From positions 19,610,001 to 19,674,000 of the forward strand of contig NC_073646.1 in NCBI RefSeq assembly GCF_029407905.1: 64,000 nt of DNA, given 5' to 3'. The position numbers were made by a program, and so were the translations under genes. Of the stretch, positions 46,220 through 58,478 are shown in pieces. Below the pieces are notes generated by a model, which saw only the letters and a list, made by a program, of their open reading frames with translations, had not been told where the DNA came from and made no database searches. The DNA comes from Bubalus kerabau (lineage: Eukaryota; Chordata; Mammalia; Artiodactyla; Bovidae). How positions within the stretch are numbered: position 1 is the stretch's first letter; each line of letters starts with the position of its first letter.

Positions 46220-46919
46220 AGTAGGCCTTACTTTCCAAAACAATAATGGAAAACATCCTAAAAGAAAGCAGTGGTGCACAGGCTGTTTTTGTCATCACCT
46301 TTGAAAAGTTGAAGATAGCTTTGGATTCCAGAATAAAATGTACATACATACACACACTCATACTCAAATTTTGCAACCCAGGATTGGGGGGTCCATGAAA
46401 TTACAACTTTTCTGAATTGCCTGGGGGTTTTACCTGCACTGCAACCACCTCCATTTCTTTTACTCAAAACCAACTGCATATAGTTCAACTCCTACAGCTG
46501 CCCTTCTGGGAAGGACATGCTATGCTTTGGATGCAGAATGATAGGGTCTGTACAGCCCAGCTCTATTCACTTTCCACACATACTTAGTCACCCTGCATCT
46601 CTGTTTTCTCACCTGAAAATTGGGACAAAGGGTCACTGTGAAGAATAAATGGCTCCTTCATATCAGAGGATTTCAGTTCAAATGCTGAGATGTATTCCTT
46701 GTCCAACCAATCTAAAGTACCATCGCCCTCTGATCCAGCACACCATTTTATTTCTTTAGCACATACCACTCTCTGAAATTCTTGTTAACTTATTTATTGT
46801 CCACTCCCCCTACTAGAAAGCAATTTCCAGAAGAGTGGAAATTATTTTATTCAGCATTTTGTCCTGGGCACCTAAGCTTTATCATGTAAGTAAATGTTTT
46901 GATAATATCTATTGAATAA
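46220..46919 (+). repeat. MIR and L2 remnants, low confidence
   Basis: Bases 46560-46690 (CTCTGTTTTCTCACCTGAAA) resemble a forward MIR. Bases 46780-46919 (TTTATTGTCCACTCCCCCTA, and ATCTATTGAATAA at the end) resemble an L2 3' tail. The remainder is unrecognised. Confidence 0.5.
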
Positions 46920-47060
46920 TACTCTCTGATATTTACTGAGTACTCTGTACAAGGTACTAGTCTATGCACTTAAATGTATTAACTCACGATTAAATAAATG
47001 ATGAGTACGGCATGCTTAGCACTGTTCCTAGCACAGTTACTTCTCAATAGATGATAGCTA
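46920..47060 (-). repeat. MIR-family remnant
   Basis: TTTACTGAGTACTCTGTACA, then AGTCTATGCACTTAAATGTA, resembles reverse MIR3. Confidence 0.45.
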
Positions 47061-49362
47061 TTTGTACCAATTCTATATTGTTATCAAATACTCAACAGTC
47101 AAGGAACCTAAGCCCTAAGGATGTACAGTAGGCCTTAATTTCACCACTCAAGAGCTGGTTCCTAAGATCCAATTCCTGGACACCTTGCCTCTCAACACCC
47201 CACTACCCTCAAAGAGAAAACAGGAAATTGTCTCATTGTTCCAAATTATTCCCTACCTCATCAGTTAACCAGATAATGTGATACAAACACAGCTTCTCAG
47301 TCAGCAGTATATAGTCCCATCTCTCCTTATTCTACAAGTTTTCACCTCAAACACAGCAAAATTTGAAGCTAAAATTGGGAGATGTTCACCCTGTAGTACC
47401 TCTTTTTGACCTGCAACTTAGTCCCCTGGAAAAAATCCACATAATAATGGAAATCAGTCCTGCCTGTCCTTCAAGCAAGCGTGAAAGTCCAGACAGTTTA
47501 TTCAAGCCATAGCCATGCAGCACTGTACGAAGCTCCAAGGGCTCTCCAAGCAATGAAAAACCTCCTGGTGCTGGTCCAAACTGCTTCTTCTCTATCACAA
47601 CAAAGGAATGACTTTTAAGGTGTCTAGAGATGTAAGGGCAAAAGCCAGCAGCTTGTTTGCATGCTATATAGTGAACATGAAGAACTCACTTTAAGTTTTA
47701 CACTACTTAAGATATTTTTTTCCACTGTAGTATTTTTAAAAATTTGCCTGATGACAGATTGGCTTTTAATTCTGAGGGATGAAGCACATTTCCTGCAAAG
47801 AGGATAAGGGATGTGGACCATCAAGGCCCTGCATCTCTTTAGAACCACTGGAGACAACAGACTATGTTTCATATAACTGCCAAGAAAAGGCCAAAACCTA
47901 AAGTCCTAACCAGGGCCTTCACAACCAGATGTACTTGCCAACAAAGCAAACGGCAGCTTCCACCTCTGCTGGCTGGCAGACCAGCCCACACATTCTGCTT
48001 AGCCATGTGAAACAGTCAGCTCTTGCTCTTCCCACCCTTAGGCCTAGTATTTGGGGTAGCGACACCAGTGACTTTTTCTAGCAGAGTATTTTCTAAAAAT
48101 AGAACTTCCACCTTTAGGTTTAAAACTGAAAAGAAAAATATCCAGAATTAGAAGTCTGTTTTAACACAATACATTGTAAATTATAAGTTTAAAGGCTGGT
48201 AGTTGGGGACAGGGATCACAGTACCACATGACTTCTCAGCAAGTCATAAAAAATAGTACAGGTTGTTTAACAGCAGGCATCTGCCAGTAATAGAGTTAAG
48301 AAGTCCATGTGCCAGACGAAGGAAAACTAAACAGACACTCCTCCTGCGTTTGTTTCAGCAGTGACGGGACCGACACAAAAGAACTGCAGCAGCAATTTAC
48401 AAGACAGAGTCATTAATAAACCTTTTTTGGTGGCTAGTTGAAGAAGAAATGTTTGAAACCCTGAATTGACTCATTTTTCAGAAAAATCAGTTTAACGGGG
48501 CGGGTACAAAACCCTCTAAACGACAATAAATCACTAATTGAAACATTACAGGATTCCTAACAGCCATTCTTAATTAGCACACCTTTGTGTCAAAAGCAAA
48601 AACCAAGTGCCAGCATTTAACAGCAAGTTGCTGTTAAATCAGTCTGGTGGAACTAGATGAGAACAACAAAAATTAATCTTCAGGCCTAGATGGATACTGT
48701 CTGGATAATAAGATGATAAAGACCTCCTCAAAGGGCTTCTGGGTACCATAAATTATATAACAAATCTACTTCTGCCAGGCAGCCAGGATTAACTCCTATT
48801 CACTCAGCATGGGCTAATCAAAATGGAAGCATTATTATCCACCACTGCTCTGAAAAAGACACAGCAGGTTGCTCACTGCACATCAGTTTGCTGACATCAC
48901 TACTCATTGTAAGAGAAGTCACTTAAATACTTTGTTAAATACAGGTTTCGTACTTGTTTCTTACAGGTCAAAAAGAGAAAAAACAGAAAAAGAAAGTATT
49001 TCATTAACTCCTTCCTCAGTAAGTTCTTCTGACTGAGTATTTTTTATTGTCTATGATGACCCCCTATTATAATAAATAATTATTTCTACTATGCATTCAA
49101 GGCTTGAATGCATTATGCATTTTACCCCTATGGAACATATATATTCATGGCTCTCAGGAGCTGGCAAAAAATGACAAGTACAGAAAAGATGTTACTGTTT
49201 TATGACTACATCTTAGATTAAAGTTCCAAGAAGGCAGGAAGTGTATATGGTAAAATGAAAAGGGCTAACTGGTATCTAACAAACACTTTCTAAATTCAAA
49301 TCCATGTTCTACTCTTTCTCAAAGTTAAGGATAATGTTTTTCAAGCCTACTTTTTAAAAATA
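47061..49362. other. Repeat-poor intronic block (candidate regulatory region)
   Basis: I recognise no retroposon in 2.3 kb, which is unusual for this intron. Bases 48480-48720 carry TTAATTAGC, GATAATAAGATGATAA and a 25-bp palindrome (48615-48639). No open frame looks coding. Cross-mammal conservation would decide whether it is an enhancer. Confidence 0.5.
48615..48639. repeat. 25-bp palindrome, 12-bp arms
   Basis: ATTTAACAGCAA (48615-48626), one G, then TTGCTGTTAAAT (48628-48639). The arms are exactly complementary. Confidence 0.95.
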
Positions 49363-49692
49363 TGGACTTCCCTGGCGGTACAGTGGATGGACACCTGCCT
49401 GCCAATGCAGGGGACATGCGTTTGATCCTTGATATTGGTAGATTCCACATGCTGTGGAGCAACTAAAGCCTGTACACAACAACTGGCGCCCACACTCTTT
49501 AAGGCCCGTGAGCCACAGCTATTGAGTTCGTGTGCTGCACTTACCATAGCCCAGGCACCTAGGAGCTTCACAAGAGAAGCCACTGCAATGAGAAGCCAGC
49601 GCGCCGCAAGAGAGCAGCCCCCACTCGCCACAACTAGAGAAAGCCTGTGCACAGCAACGAAGACCCAGGGCAACCAAAAATAAGTAAACACA
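49363..49692 (+). repeat. CHR-2-type tRNA-derived SINE (cetartiodactyl)
   Basis: It starts GACTTCCCTGGCGGTACAGT. The repetitive middle (CCACAGCTATTGAG, AGGAGCTTCACAAGAGAAGC) leads to the tail GCAACGAAGACCCAGGGCAA and an AAAATAAGTAAA end. The 114-codon minus frame across it is an artefact of the repeat. Confidence 0.85.
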
Positions 49693-50002
49693 TTAACGCA
49701 GTTTAAACTGCCTCTTTCAAAAAAGTACAGTAGAATACAGTCATTTTTTTTGTTTAGTATATTTAAGTCTTTCAGTCACTGTAAAATGAGAGCTTGAACT
49801 AAATCAGTGTCTTTCCAACTTGAACTTCAACAATCTGTGAGAAACAAGTTATATCCTGACCAAATGCATATATATACATACACACACATACAACTTAAGA
49901 AGCAATATTTACTCTCACTTCGATGATGAACTCTAATTTACGCTGCTTCTTTTTTTAACTTGGTTTTTAATTGTTGGTTATAATCCACTAAGTAAATAAT
50001 CA
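49693..50002. other. Intron stretch, nothing recognised
   Basis: AT-rich sequence with a short TATATACATACACACAC run near 49870. Confidence 0.5.
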
Positions 50003-50200
50003 CAGGTGGCTCAGTGGTAAAGAATCCCTCTGCCAATGCAGGAGATTCAGGAGACTCAGGTTTGACTCCTGTGTTGGGATAATCCCCTGGAGAAGGAAAT
50101 GGCACTCCACTCCAGTATTATTGCCTGGGAAATCCCATGGACAGAGGGGCCTGGCAGGCTACAGTCCATGGGGTGGCAAAAGAGTCGGACATGACAGGAC
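50003..50200 (+). repeat. Bov-tA SINE
   Basis: The head is CACAGGTGGCTCAGTGGTAA and the tail AGAGTCGGACATGACAGGAC. Confidence 0.92.
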
Positions 50201-50708
50201 ACCCACCTACAGCACATAATAAGAAAAATTCAAAATCAAACTTAAAGATTCCCTCCAATATCTTTCTTGTGCCAGACACAATGCTAGGCATTTTAGAGTT
50301 GTGACAGCAGTTAATCCCTAAAGCTGTGCTATGAGGCTGGTACTTTTTTTAACTGAAAAATTTAAAAATATTGTATTAATTCATTTAAAACATCACTGCT
50401 ATATTTAAAATAGATAACCAACAAGGACCTACAACAAGCACCCCCAGAGAATTCTGCTCAATACTCTGTAATAACTAAATGGGAAAAGAATTTGAAAAAG
50501 AATAGATACCTGTGTTTGGATAATCACTTTGCTATATATCTGAACCTAACATAACACTGTTAATATAAGATAAAAATTTTAAAAATAAAAATAAAAACAC
50601 ATAATGTGTTATCATATATGTATGCATTTTAAGCAAGGTTATCAAAGTATGTATAGTACAAAGAACAAAAATATTGAAGAATTAGGGAAAGGGGGAGTCT
50701 AAGAAAAT
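50201..50708. other. Intron stretch, AT-rich, nothing recognised
   Basis: An (AAAAAT)n-like stretch lies near 50575-50600. No exon or named repeat. Confidence 0.5.
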
Positions 50709-50984
50709 AATGCTGCTGCTGCTAAGTCGTTTCAGTCGTGTCCGACTCTGTGCGATCCCATAGATGGCAGCCCACCAGGCTCCGCCATCCCTGGGATTCT
50801 CCAGGCAAGAACACTGGAGTGGGTTGCCATTTCCTTCTCCAATGCAGGAAAGTGAAAAGTCAAAGTGAAGTCGCTGAGTCGTGTCCAACTCTTAGCGACC
50901 CCACGGACTGCAGCCCACCAGGCTCCTCTGTCCATGGGATTTTCCAGGCAAGAGTACTGGAGTGGGGTGCCATTGCCTTCTCCT
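50709..50984 (-). repeat. BovA2 dimeric SINE
   Basis: On the + strand it reads (TGC)n then AAGTCGTTTCAGTCGTGTCC, through both BovA units to CCATTGCCTTCTCC. Confidence 0.95.
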
Positions 50985-51814
50985 AATAGCTTCTAAAAAA
51001 TAAATATCAATAATAAATCATTATATGTTAACATAAATGACAATTTTATGAAAAAGAACTGTATTTCCAAAAACTTAACAAGAACAGCAACATTGTTTTA
51101 CATTTTCGCAAATGTCTCTAAGGTCTGGCTCAGAAGACAGCTAATTTCCCGTATGTGCTTCTCAATCAATCTTTTGTGATATAACACACCATGTAGACTC
51201 TATAAAACTCATGAGAGAATGAAAGTATAAAGGACAAATGTTGTTAGTATTACTAAGAAGAGAATCTGGTTTTTCAGATCCTATGAAAAGTGTCTTGGGG
51301 ATCCTCTAAAAGAGTCTCTGGGAGTGAGGCTGGTACTCTTGATGTTCCTATTTTACAAATAAGGGAATACACTCAGAAATAAAGCACCTTACTTAAGACC
51401 CTACACTGTAGCACAGAGAAGCTCATCCAACATTTCACCAGTTCCCCCAGTTTCCCAGCCTCTTCAGTTAGATGAGGAAATGTGTCCATTTCTGGCCAAA
51501 CAGGTATAGGTAGAAATGACACAATGAGCTGTAGGCAGATGTGATACTTACATTTCTAAGCCCAAGCCTAAAGGTGACACAAGACATCTCAGCCATCTCT
51601 TCCCTTGCCATGGTGACCAAGACAATACAGATGGTACAACACATGATGTTGGAACCCACATCAGCTTGGGTCTCTGAGCAACTTCTGGAGCTGAGCACCT
51701 TTTAGCCTAAACCCCACGTGGGATATGCAAGCAATGAACTTTTCAACAGATTATGCCAAACTTTGTTAAGCTCTAACTCCTGAATATCTACCACTCCCTC
51801 AGTAATTTTACAGT
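50985..51814. other. Intron stretch with a possible MIR
   Basis: Bases 51330-51410 (TATTTTACAAATAAGGGAAT, then CACCTTACTTAAGACC) may be a reverse MIR. The remainder is unrecognised. Confidence 0.45.
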
Positions 51815-52330
51815 TCAGGCCTCTGCCATCTTTACTGCAGTATTCTCTCAGTACCTGCTTCTGGGATTGCTCCCTTCAATCTCTCTTCCAAACTGCCACT
51901 GGAGTGATCTTTTTAACACACACATAGCCCATGTGAATATGCCATGCCTCTACTCAAAATTATTTAATAGCTCCCCTTCACCTACAAATACAACTTTAAT
52001 AAGGTATACAAGGTTTTTTTTTTTTTACTTTGGCCTCAATTACTGCCATTCTCCTGTTCTCACTCCTGGTCCCTCGGGCATACTGAAACGTCTGCCGCTT
52101 CCCAAGATGCCATGGCCTCTCAACCCACTGTAGTTTTACACATACTGTTAGTTGTGTTTGGAATGCCTCCTCCTTCTCTAGTCTTGGTATTTCAATCCCA
52201 GCTCAGATTTTACTTCTTATAGGAATCCTCTCCTGACTCCTTCAAGGTGACCTAGAGCCTCTCTGTCTCTTTACACCTTCACTTGTTTTTATATCCGTTT
52301 TCTTACCATAAAGCTTTTAAAAACAAGGTC
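51815..52330 (+). repeat. LINE-2 (L2) 3' end remnant
   Basis: The order of blocks follows L2: TTCCAAACTGCCACTGGAGT, ATGCCATGCCTCTACTCAAA, AATAGCTCCCCTTCACCTAC, TGCCATTCTCCTGTTCTCAC, TGTGTTTGGAATGCCTCCTC and TCAGATTTTACTTCTTATAG. It is diverged but clear. Confidence 0.82.
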
Positions 52331-53385
52331 CACAAAAGACACTCAAATTTACTAGAATGAAAATCTGGCAGCATATAAACACATTTATTTTCCCTGAAGC
52401 ACTATGCACCCCATCCTAGAGTTGATCCTTAAGAAAAATTCAGACTACACATACTTCACTTTGAATATAACGGTGAAAGAATCAAGTCTGGAGGCCAAGA
52501 CTTAACAAGACTAGTTTTCAGCTTCACAAGTTCTCTATGAAAGACCCACATTCCATCTGGGAAAGCTGCTTCCCTGCTCATGTATGTCTAAGTTGAAAAC
52601 CACATAGACTGGCTTTTCTTTGAAAACAGTTTGTATCTGTTTGGAAATCCTGAGTAAAAACAACCTTCAAGTATGTTTTTAAAGGTTTTGTCCTGTTAAA
52701 CCACTATTATAATCTTTTGCTTAAGTTGCTTGAGTCAAAGGTACTAATGCTGGAGACATTCAGAACTTGGTGAGTGAATCAATTTAAACACTGTACGCAA
52801 ATAGTAAAGTTTCAAATCAGAAAAAGGAGGAGCTTAGAGGCCAAACTGCCCAGAGGGAAAGAAAAACTCTGCTTCCAACTGGGGAAAAGGCAACTGTAAA
52901 AGATTTTTACCTGTTGCTTAACTTTTTATTATCTCTTTCTGCTAGGCCATGGGATGGTTGTGAGCTGGAAACTTAGAAAAGCAAATGCTCTAATAAATTA
53001 AGCAATTCTGGTTCTCTAAAAGGACGGTTTAAAGTCAAGAGTTAGAAAGTCTCTGCGTACACCTTTTTTTTTTACTTTAACTTACCATGAAAGTTCAAGT
53101 TTCAGCATCCTAAAAGGCTTTATTTTAGAAGTGAAAAGGCTCCGAATGAATAAAAGGTTAGTCTACCAAGAGAAAACCAAAGTGGCACTGGAAACATTTA
53201 AGAATGGCCTGAAAAGGTTTTGAACTCTACCACTACGTTTGCACATCTTTCATTCTGACTCAGTATTAAATTTATCTTTTTAAATGTGTGGTCCTGAGTA
53301 CTTACACTCCATAGATGGAGGTTATACTATCATGGAGATAACTATTTTATGATTGGGAAATAAGCATTTTTTTATGTGCCTGAGC
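52331..53385. other. Intron stretch, nothing recognised
   Basis: About 1 kb without a named repeat or coding-like frame. Confidence 0.5.
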
Positions 53386-53590
53386 TTCCCTGGTGGCTCA
53401 GACAGTAAAGCGTCTGTGGGCAACGTGGGAGACCCGGGTTCAATTCCTGGGTCGGAAGATCCCCCGGAGAAGGAAATGGCAATCCACTCCAGCACTCTTG
53501 CCTGGAAAATCCCATGGACGGAGGAGCCTGGTAGGCTGCAGTCCATGGGGTCACCAAGAGTCGGACAAGACTGAGCGACTTCACTTTCAC
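53386..53590 (+). repeat. Bov-tA SINE
   Basis: The head is GCTTCCCTGGTGGCTCAGAC and the end AAGACTGAGCGACTTCACTT. It is one of the least diverged copies here. Confidence 0.94.
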
Positions 53591-53787
53591 TTTTCATTTT
53601 TAAAAGCCCAACTATTCAGCTGCCCACAAGAGATCTGAACCAAGACCGACTGATCCAATAGCAATTTCCCAAGAAGAGAAGGTGTTAAACAACTTCACTC
53701 TAGGTTTGCAAATTCTAGTCTATAGACCAAGGATAAAAGTCACAATCCTTACATATCCCCTTTCAGAATTTCTCCAGACTCATCAGC

Positions 53788-54064
53788 TGCTGCTGCTGCT
53801 GCTAAATCGCTTCAGTCATGTCCGACTGTGTGTGACCCCAGAGACGGCAGCCCACCAGGCTTCCCCGTCCCTGGGATTCTCTAGGCAAGAACACTGGAGT
53901 GGGTTGCCATTTCCTTCTCCAATGCATGAAAGTGAAAAGTGAAAGTGAAGTCGCTCAGTCATGTCCAACTCTTAGCGACCCCATGGATTGCAGCCCACCA
54001 GGCTCCTCTGTCCATGGGATTTTCCAGGCAAGAGTACTGGAGTGGGGTGCCATTGCCTTCTCCG
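53788..54064 (-). repeat. BovA2 dimeric SINE with target-site duplication
   Basis: A complete dimer bounded by (TGC)n on the left and CCTTCTCCG on the right. GACTCATCAGC at 53777-53787 and 54065-54075 is an exact 11-bp duplication. Confidence 0.96.
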
Positions 54065-54119
54065 GACTCATCAGCAACTGTCTGTAAATAATGACTAGCC
54101 TTTGCACCCAGGGAAATAG

Positions 54120-55270
54120 TTGTTATTCAGTTGCTAAGTCGTGACTGACTCTTTGTGACCCCATGGACAGTGGCATGCCAGTTCACCATCTCCCAGGGTT
54201 TGCTCAAATTCACGTTCATTGAGTTGGTGATGCCAGCCAACCATCTCATCCCTCTACCACCCCTTTCTCCTCTGTCTTCAATCTTTTCCAGCATCAGGCT
54301 CTTTTCCAACAAGTCAGCTCTCTGCATCAGATGGCCAAAAAGTACTGGAGCTTCAGCTTCAGCATCATTCCTTGCAAAGAATACTCAGGGTTAATTTCCT
54401 TTACAATTGACTGGTTTCATCTCCTTCCAGTCCAAGGGACTCTTAGGAACCTTCTCTCCAGCACAATTCCAAAGAATCAATTCTTCAGTGCTCAAGTCTT
54501 CTTTATGATTCAACTGTCACATACATACATGACTACTGGAAAAATCATAAATCTGACTATACGGACCTTTGTCAGCAAAGTAATGTCTCTGCTTTTTAAT
54601 ACACTATCTAGGTTTGTCACAGCTTTTCTTCCAAGGAGCAAGCGTCTTTTAATTTCATGGCTGCAGTCACCGTCCACAGTGATTTTGGAGCCCAAGAAAA
54701 GAAAATTTGCCAATGCTTCTACTTTTTCCCCTTCTATTTGCTACAAAGCGATGGAACCAGATATCATGATCTTAGTTTTCTGAATGGTGAGTTTTAAGTC
54801 AGCTTTTTGACTCTCCTTTTTCACCTTCATCAATAGGCTCTTTGTGAAAGTTGCTCAGTCATATCCAACTCTTTGTGACCCCACAGACTATACAGTTCAT
54901 GGTATTCTCCAGGTAAGAATACTGGAGTGGGTAGCCTTTCCCTTCTCCAGGGGATTTTCCCAACCCAGGGATCAAACCCAGGTCTCCTGCATTGCAGGCG
55001 AATTCTTTACCAGCTGAGCCACAAGGGAAGCCCAAGAGGCTCTTTAATTTCTGCCATTAGAGTGGTATCATCTGCATATCTCAAGTGATTGATATTTCTC
55101 CCAGCAATCTTAATTCCAGTTTGTGCTTCATGCAGCATGGCATTTCACATGATGTACTTTACATATAAGTTAAACAGCCTTGTCACACTCCTTTCCAAAT
55201 TTGGAAACAGTCAGTTGTTTCATGTTCAGTTCTAACTGTTGCTTCATACAGGTTTCTCAGGAGACAGGAA
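54120..55270 (-). mobile_element. BovB LINE, 5'-truncated, interrupted by a SINE
   Basis: The 3' end (TTCAGTTGCTAAGTCGTGAC on +) runs back through the C-terminal region to the part near the YADD site (GTGGTATCATCTGCATATCT). A Bov-tA splits it at 54844-55036. It ends where another SINE fragment begins. Confidence 0.9.
54844..55036 (-). repeat. Bov-tA SINE nested in BovB, with target-site duplication
   Basis: Between two AGGCTCTTT copies (54835-54843 and 55037-55045) lies a complete reverse Bov-tA, from GTGAAAGTTGCTCAGTCATA to CAGCTGAGCCACAAGGGAAG. Confidence 0.94.
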
Positions 55271-55395
55271 AGGAGCAAGATACTGTAGTGAGCTGCCATT
55301 TCCTTCTCCAGAGGATCTTCCCAACCCAGGGATAGATTCTACACCTCCTGCATTGCAGGTGGATTCTTTGCCTCTGAGCCATCAGGGAAGCCCTA
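55271..55395 (-). repeat. Bov-tA SINE fragment
   Basis: It contains CCATTTCCTTCTCCAGAGGA and ends TCTGAGCCATCAGGGAAGCC, the reverse tRNA-derived part only. Confidence 0.85.
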
Positions 55396-55821
55396 AGGGA
55401 AACAGACTGTCAAAAACCTGACACCTACCCTGAGTAAGGTGGTCTTGTAAATGTGTGCAAAGGATGAGTATTGTGCAAGTCATGAAACAGATTTTAGTAA
55501 GAAAAGAGATTTTTTTAATCCTGCAAAATACAGTCTTGAATACAGATTTTTCCAATATGCTAAGTAATACAATTTACTACTTCTTCTCGGGAGACAAGAT
55601 AGTATGGATGACAAAACCAAAATTTACAAAGTTTGAGAGCCTGTGGCTTGGAACATTAGATGCCATCTCGATTGGGGAACATCTGAGAGTTTCTCATTAT
55701 GCAATCATGTGAAAACTTTGTATTAAACCAATGACAGAGAAAAAATGAAGGAAGAAAAGAATATTAAGTTACAGCACTGTCACCATTTTGTTCTATTTTA
55801 ACCTAATCTTGACTAGATAAC
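55396..55821. other. Intron stretch, nothing recognised
   Basis: An 85-codon + frame (55455-55712) has no family resemblance. TAGATAAC at 55814-55821 is the left duplication of the next element. Confidence 0.5.
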
Positions 55822-57222
55822 TAAAAGATCCTAAAAGATGATGCTGTTAAAGTGCTGCATTCAATAGGCCAGCAAATGTGGAAAACTCAGCAGTGGCCAC
55901 AGGACTGGAAAAGGTCAGTTTTCATTCCAACCCCAAAGAAAGGTAATGCCAAAGAATGTTCAAACTACCGCACAATTGCACTCATCTCACATGCTAGTAA
56001 AGTAATGCTCAAAATTCTCCAAGCCAGGCTTCAACAGTACATGAACTGAGAACCTCCAGATGTACAAGCTAGATTTAGAAAAGGCAGAGGAACCAGAGAT
56101 CAAATTGCCAACATCCATTGGATCACAGAAAAAGCATGAGAGTTCCAGAAAAACATCTACCTCTGCTTCACTGACTATACCAAAGCCTTTGACTATGTGG
56201 ATCACAACAAACTGTGGAAAATTCTCCAAGAGATGGGACTACCAGACCACCTTACCTGCCTCCTGAGAAATCTGTATGCAGGTCAGGAAGCAACAGTTTG
56301 AACTGGACATGGAACAACAGACTGGTTCCAAATCGGGAAAGGAGTACCTCAAGGCTGTATATTGTCACTCTGCTTATTTAATCTATAGAGTACATCATGA
56401 GTAACGCTGGGCTGGATGCAGCACAAGCTGGAATCAAGATTGCTAGGAAAAATATCAATAACCTCAGACAAGCACCATTATGGCAGAAAGTGTAGAGGAA
56501 CTGAAGATCCTCTTGATGAAAGTGAAAGAGGATAGTGAAAAAGTTGGTTTAAACTCAACATTCCAAAAATTATGATCATGGCATCGGGTCCTATCACTTC
56601 ATGGCAAACAGATGGGCAAACAATGGAAACAGTGACAGACTTTAGTTTTTTGGGTTCCAAAATCACTGTAGGTGGTAACTGCAGCCATGATATTAAAAGA
56701 CGCTTGCTCCTTGGAAGAAAAGCTATGACCAACCGAGAGAGCACATTAAAAAGCAGAGACATTACTTTGCTGACAAAGGTCCATCTAGCCACAGCTGTGG
56801 TTTTTACAGTAGTCATGTATGGATGTGATAGTTGGCCCATAAAGAATGCTGTGTGCCGAACAACTGATGCTTTTTAACTGTGGTGCTGGAGAAGACTCTT
56901 GAGAGTCCCTTGGATTGCAAGGAGATCAAACTAGTCAATCCTAAAGAAGATCAGCCCTGAATATTCATTGGAAGGAGTGATGCTAAAGCTTTGGCCACCT
57001 GATGTGAAGATCTGACTCACTGGAAAAGACCCTGATGCTGGGAAAGATTGAAGGCCGGAGGAGAAGGGGATGACAGAGGATGAGATGGTTGGATGGCATC
57101 ACCAACTCGATGGACAGAGTCTGAGCAAGCTCCAGGAGCTGGTGATCGACAGGGAAGCCTAGCATGCTGCAGTCCATGGGGTTGCAGAGTCAGACATAAC
57201 TGAGCGACTGAACTGAACTGAA
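55822..57222 (+). mobile_element. BovB LINE, 5'-truncated, with target-site duplication
   Basis: It starts in the reverse-transcriptase region (AAGATGATGCTGTTAAAGTG) and ends ACTGAACTGAACTGAA. TAGATAAC flanks it at 55814-55821 and 57223-57230. Near 56460 a short deletion has removed the YADD codons. Confidence 0.92.
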
Positions 57223-57230
57223 TAGATAAC

Positions 57231-58344
57231 ACATGGCTCAGAAAAATAAAAGACTTGAAACCATCTTTATAGCAACTTTTAAAAACTACAGTTTGAAACA
57301 TGAAACAATTTATTACAAGATGCTATATCAAATGAATGGCCCTTTACGTTGAGAACGAAATAGAACAATATCATTTACAGAAGAGAGGTTAACAACTAAA
57401 TGTAGATAATGAATGATGACAGTGTTAAGATACACAGAAAATGTCAAAGTAACACAAATAATTAATACTTAAAAAAAAAAAACTCTAAATCATAGACTAC
57501 ATCTGAAAGCAGATTTCTTGGCTCTTACTACACAATCAAGATTGCACTATTTTTTCTGGGTTTTGCTTAAAAAGAAAGTACCTCCCACAAGTTTATTTCA
57601 TTTCTACCACTGCTCGTTTTACTTCTCAAGATTCCCACTATGTGAAAACCAATACAACAAAAAGTGATATGAAATTTTAAAAAACCTTGCCTCAGAATTT
57701 ATGTTCATTTTAGGGTACACATCACACTGCACCTTTAAAGTGGCTACCAAGAAGAAGTAAGGTAGAGATCATTAGGATGGGGCAGCCTCAGCATCTCCAG
57801 AACAGAGAAAGCAGGCATAGGCATGCATGCATTCAAGAGATGGGGGTGGCTTTTTCTTCCTCCCCAACAGAACAAATGGGAACCCCTAACTCCTGTCTTA
57901 GGGAGTTCCAACAACAAGGAGTGAAAAGAACTAAAGATCAATCCAGGTTTTGAGGAATCTGCTAAAACTGAGAGGAAGCAACATTATTCATTCTTTGTTA
58001 TTTAAAAAAAGCCACCACTTCTAAAGTCTATGCTAATTTAAATTCTACACAACCAACTTATGGGCATTTTCACCATGAATGCATAAAAATAAATTTGTCA
58101 ATTTGCTTAAGTTAAGCAAGTTTTTTAAAGCCACTCAAATTTAGACCTGTCTATTGAGTCCATCACCACAAAGGCTTTCATAAAGAAAGTATGGCACTGC
58201 ACTAGAATTACTTAGTCTTAGAACTTATAAACACATCAGCTATTCCTACACAACCTTTATGATATTCTACATCCATTTACCATCCCAACCATCGTTCCTC
58301 TAAGGTTTTTCTTGAAAGGATAAAAAAAAATCCACTTTAATATC
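57231..58344. other. Intron stretch, nothing recognised
   Basis: 1.1 kb of AT-rich sequence with no named repeat. Confidence 0.5.
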
Positions 58345-58478
58345 ACCCTACTGACTTGATGGACATGAGTTTGAGTGAACTCTGGGAGTTGGTAATGGAC
58401 AGGGAGGCCTGGCGTGCTGCGATTCATGGGGTTGCAAACAGTTGGACACGACTGAGCGACTGAACTGAACTGAAAGTA
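58345..58478 (+). mobile_element. BovB LINE extreme 3' end
   Basis: ACTTGATGGACATGAGTTTG to GAGCGACTGAACTGAACTGA: about 130 bases of the tail. No convincing target-site duplication. Confidence 0.9.

Noticed and set aside
49347..49691. 114-codon minus-strand ORF
   Set aside because: It lies entirely in a CHR-2-type SINE and recurs as an artefact of that repeat.
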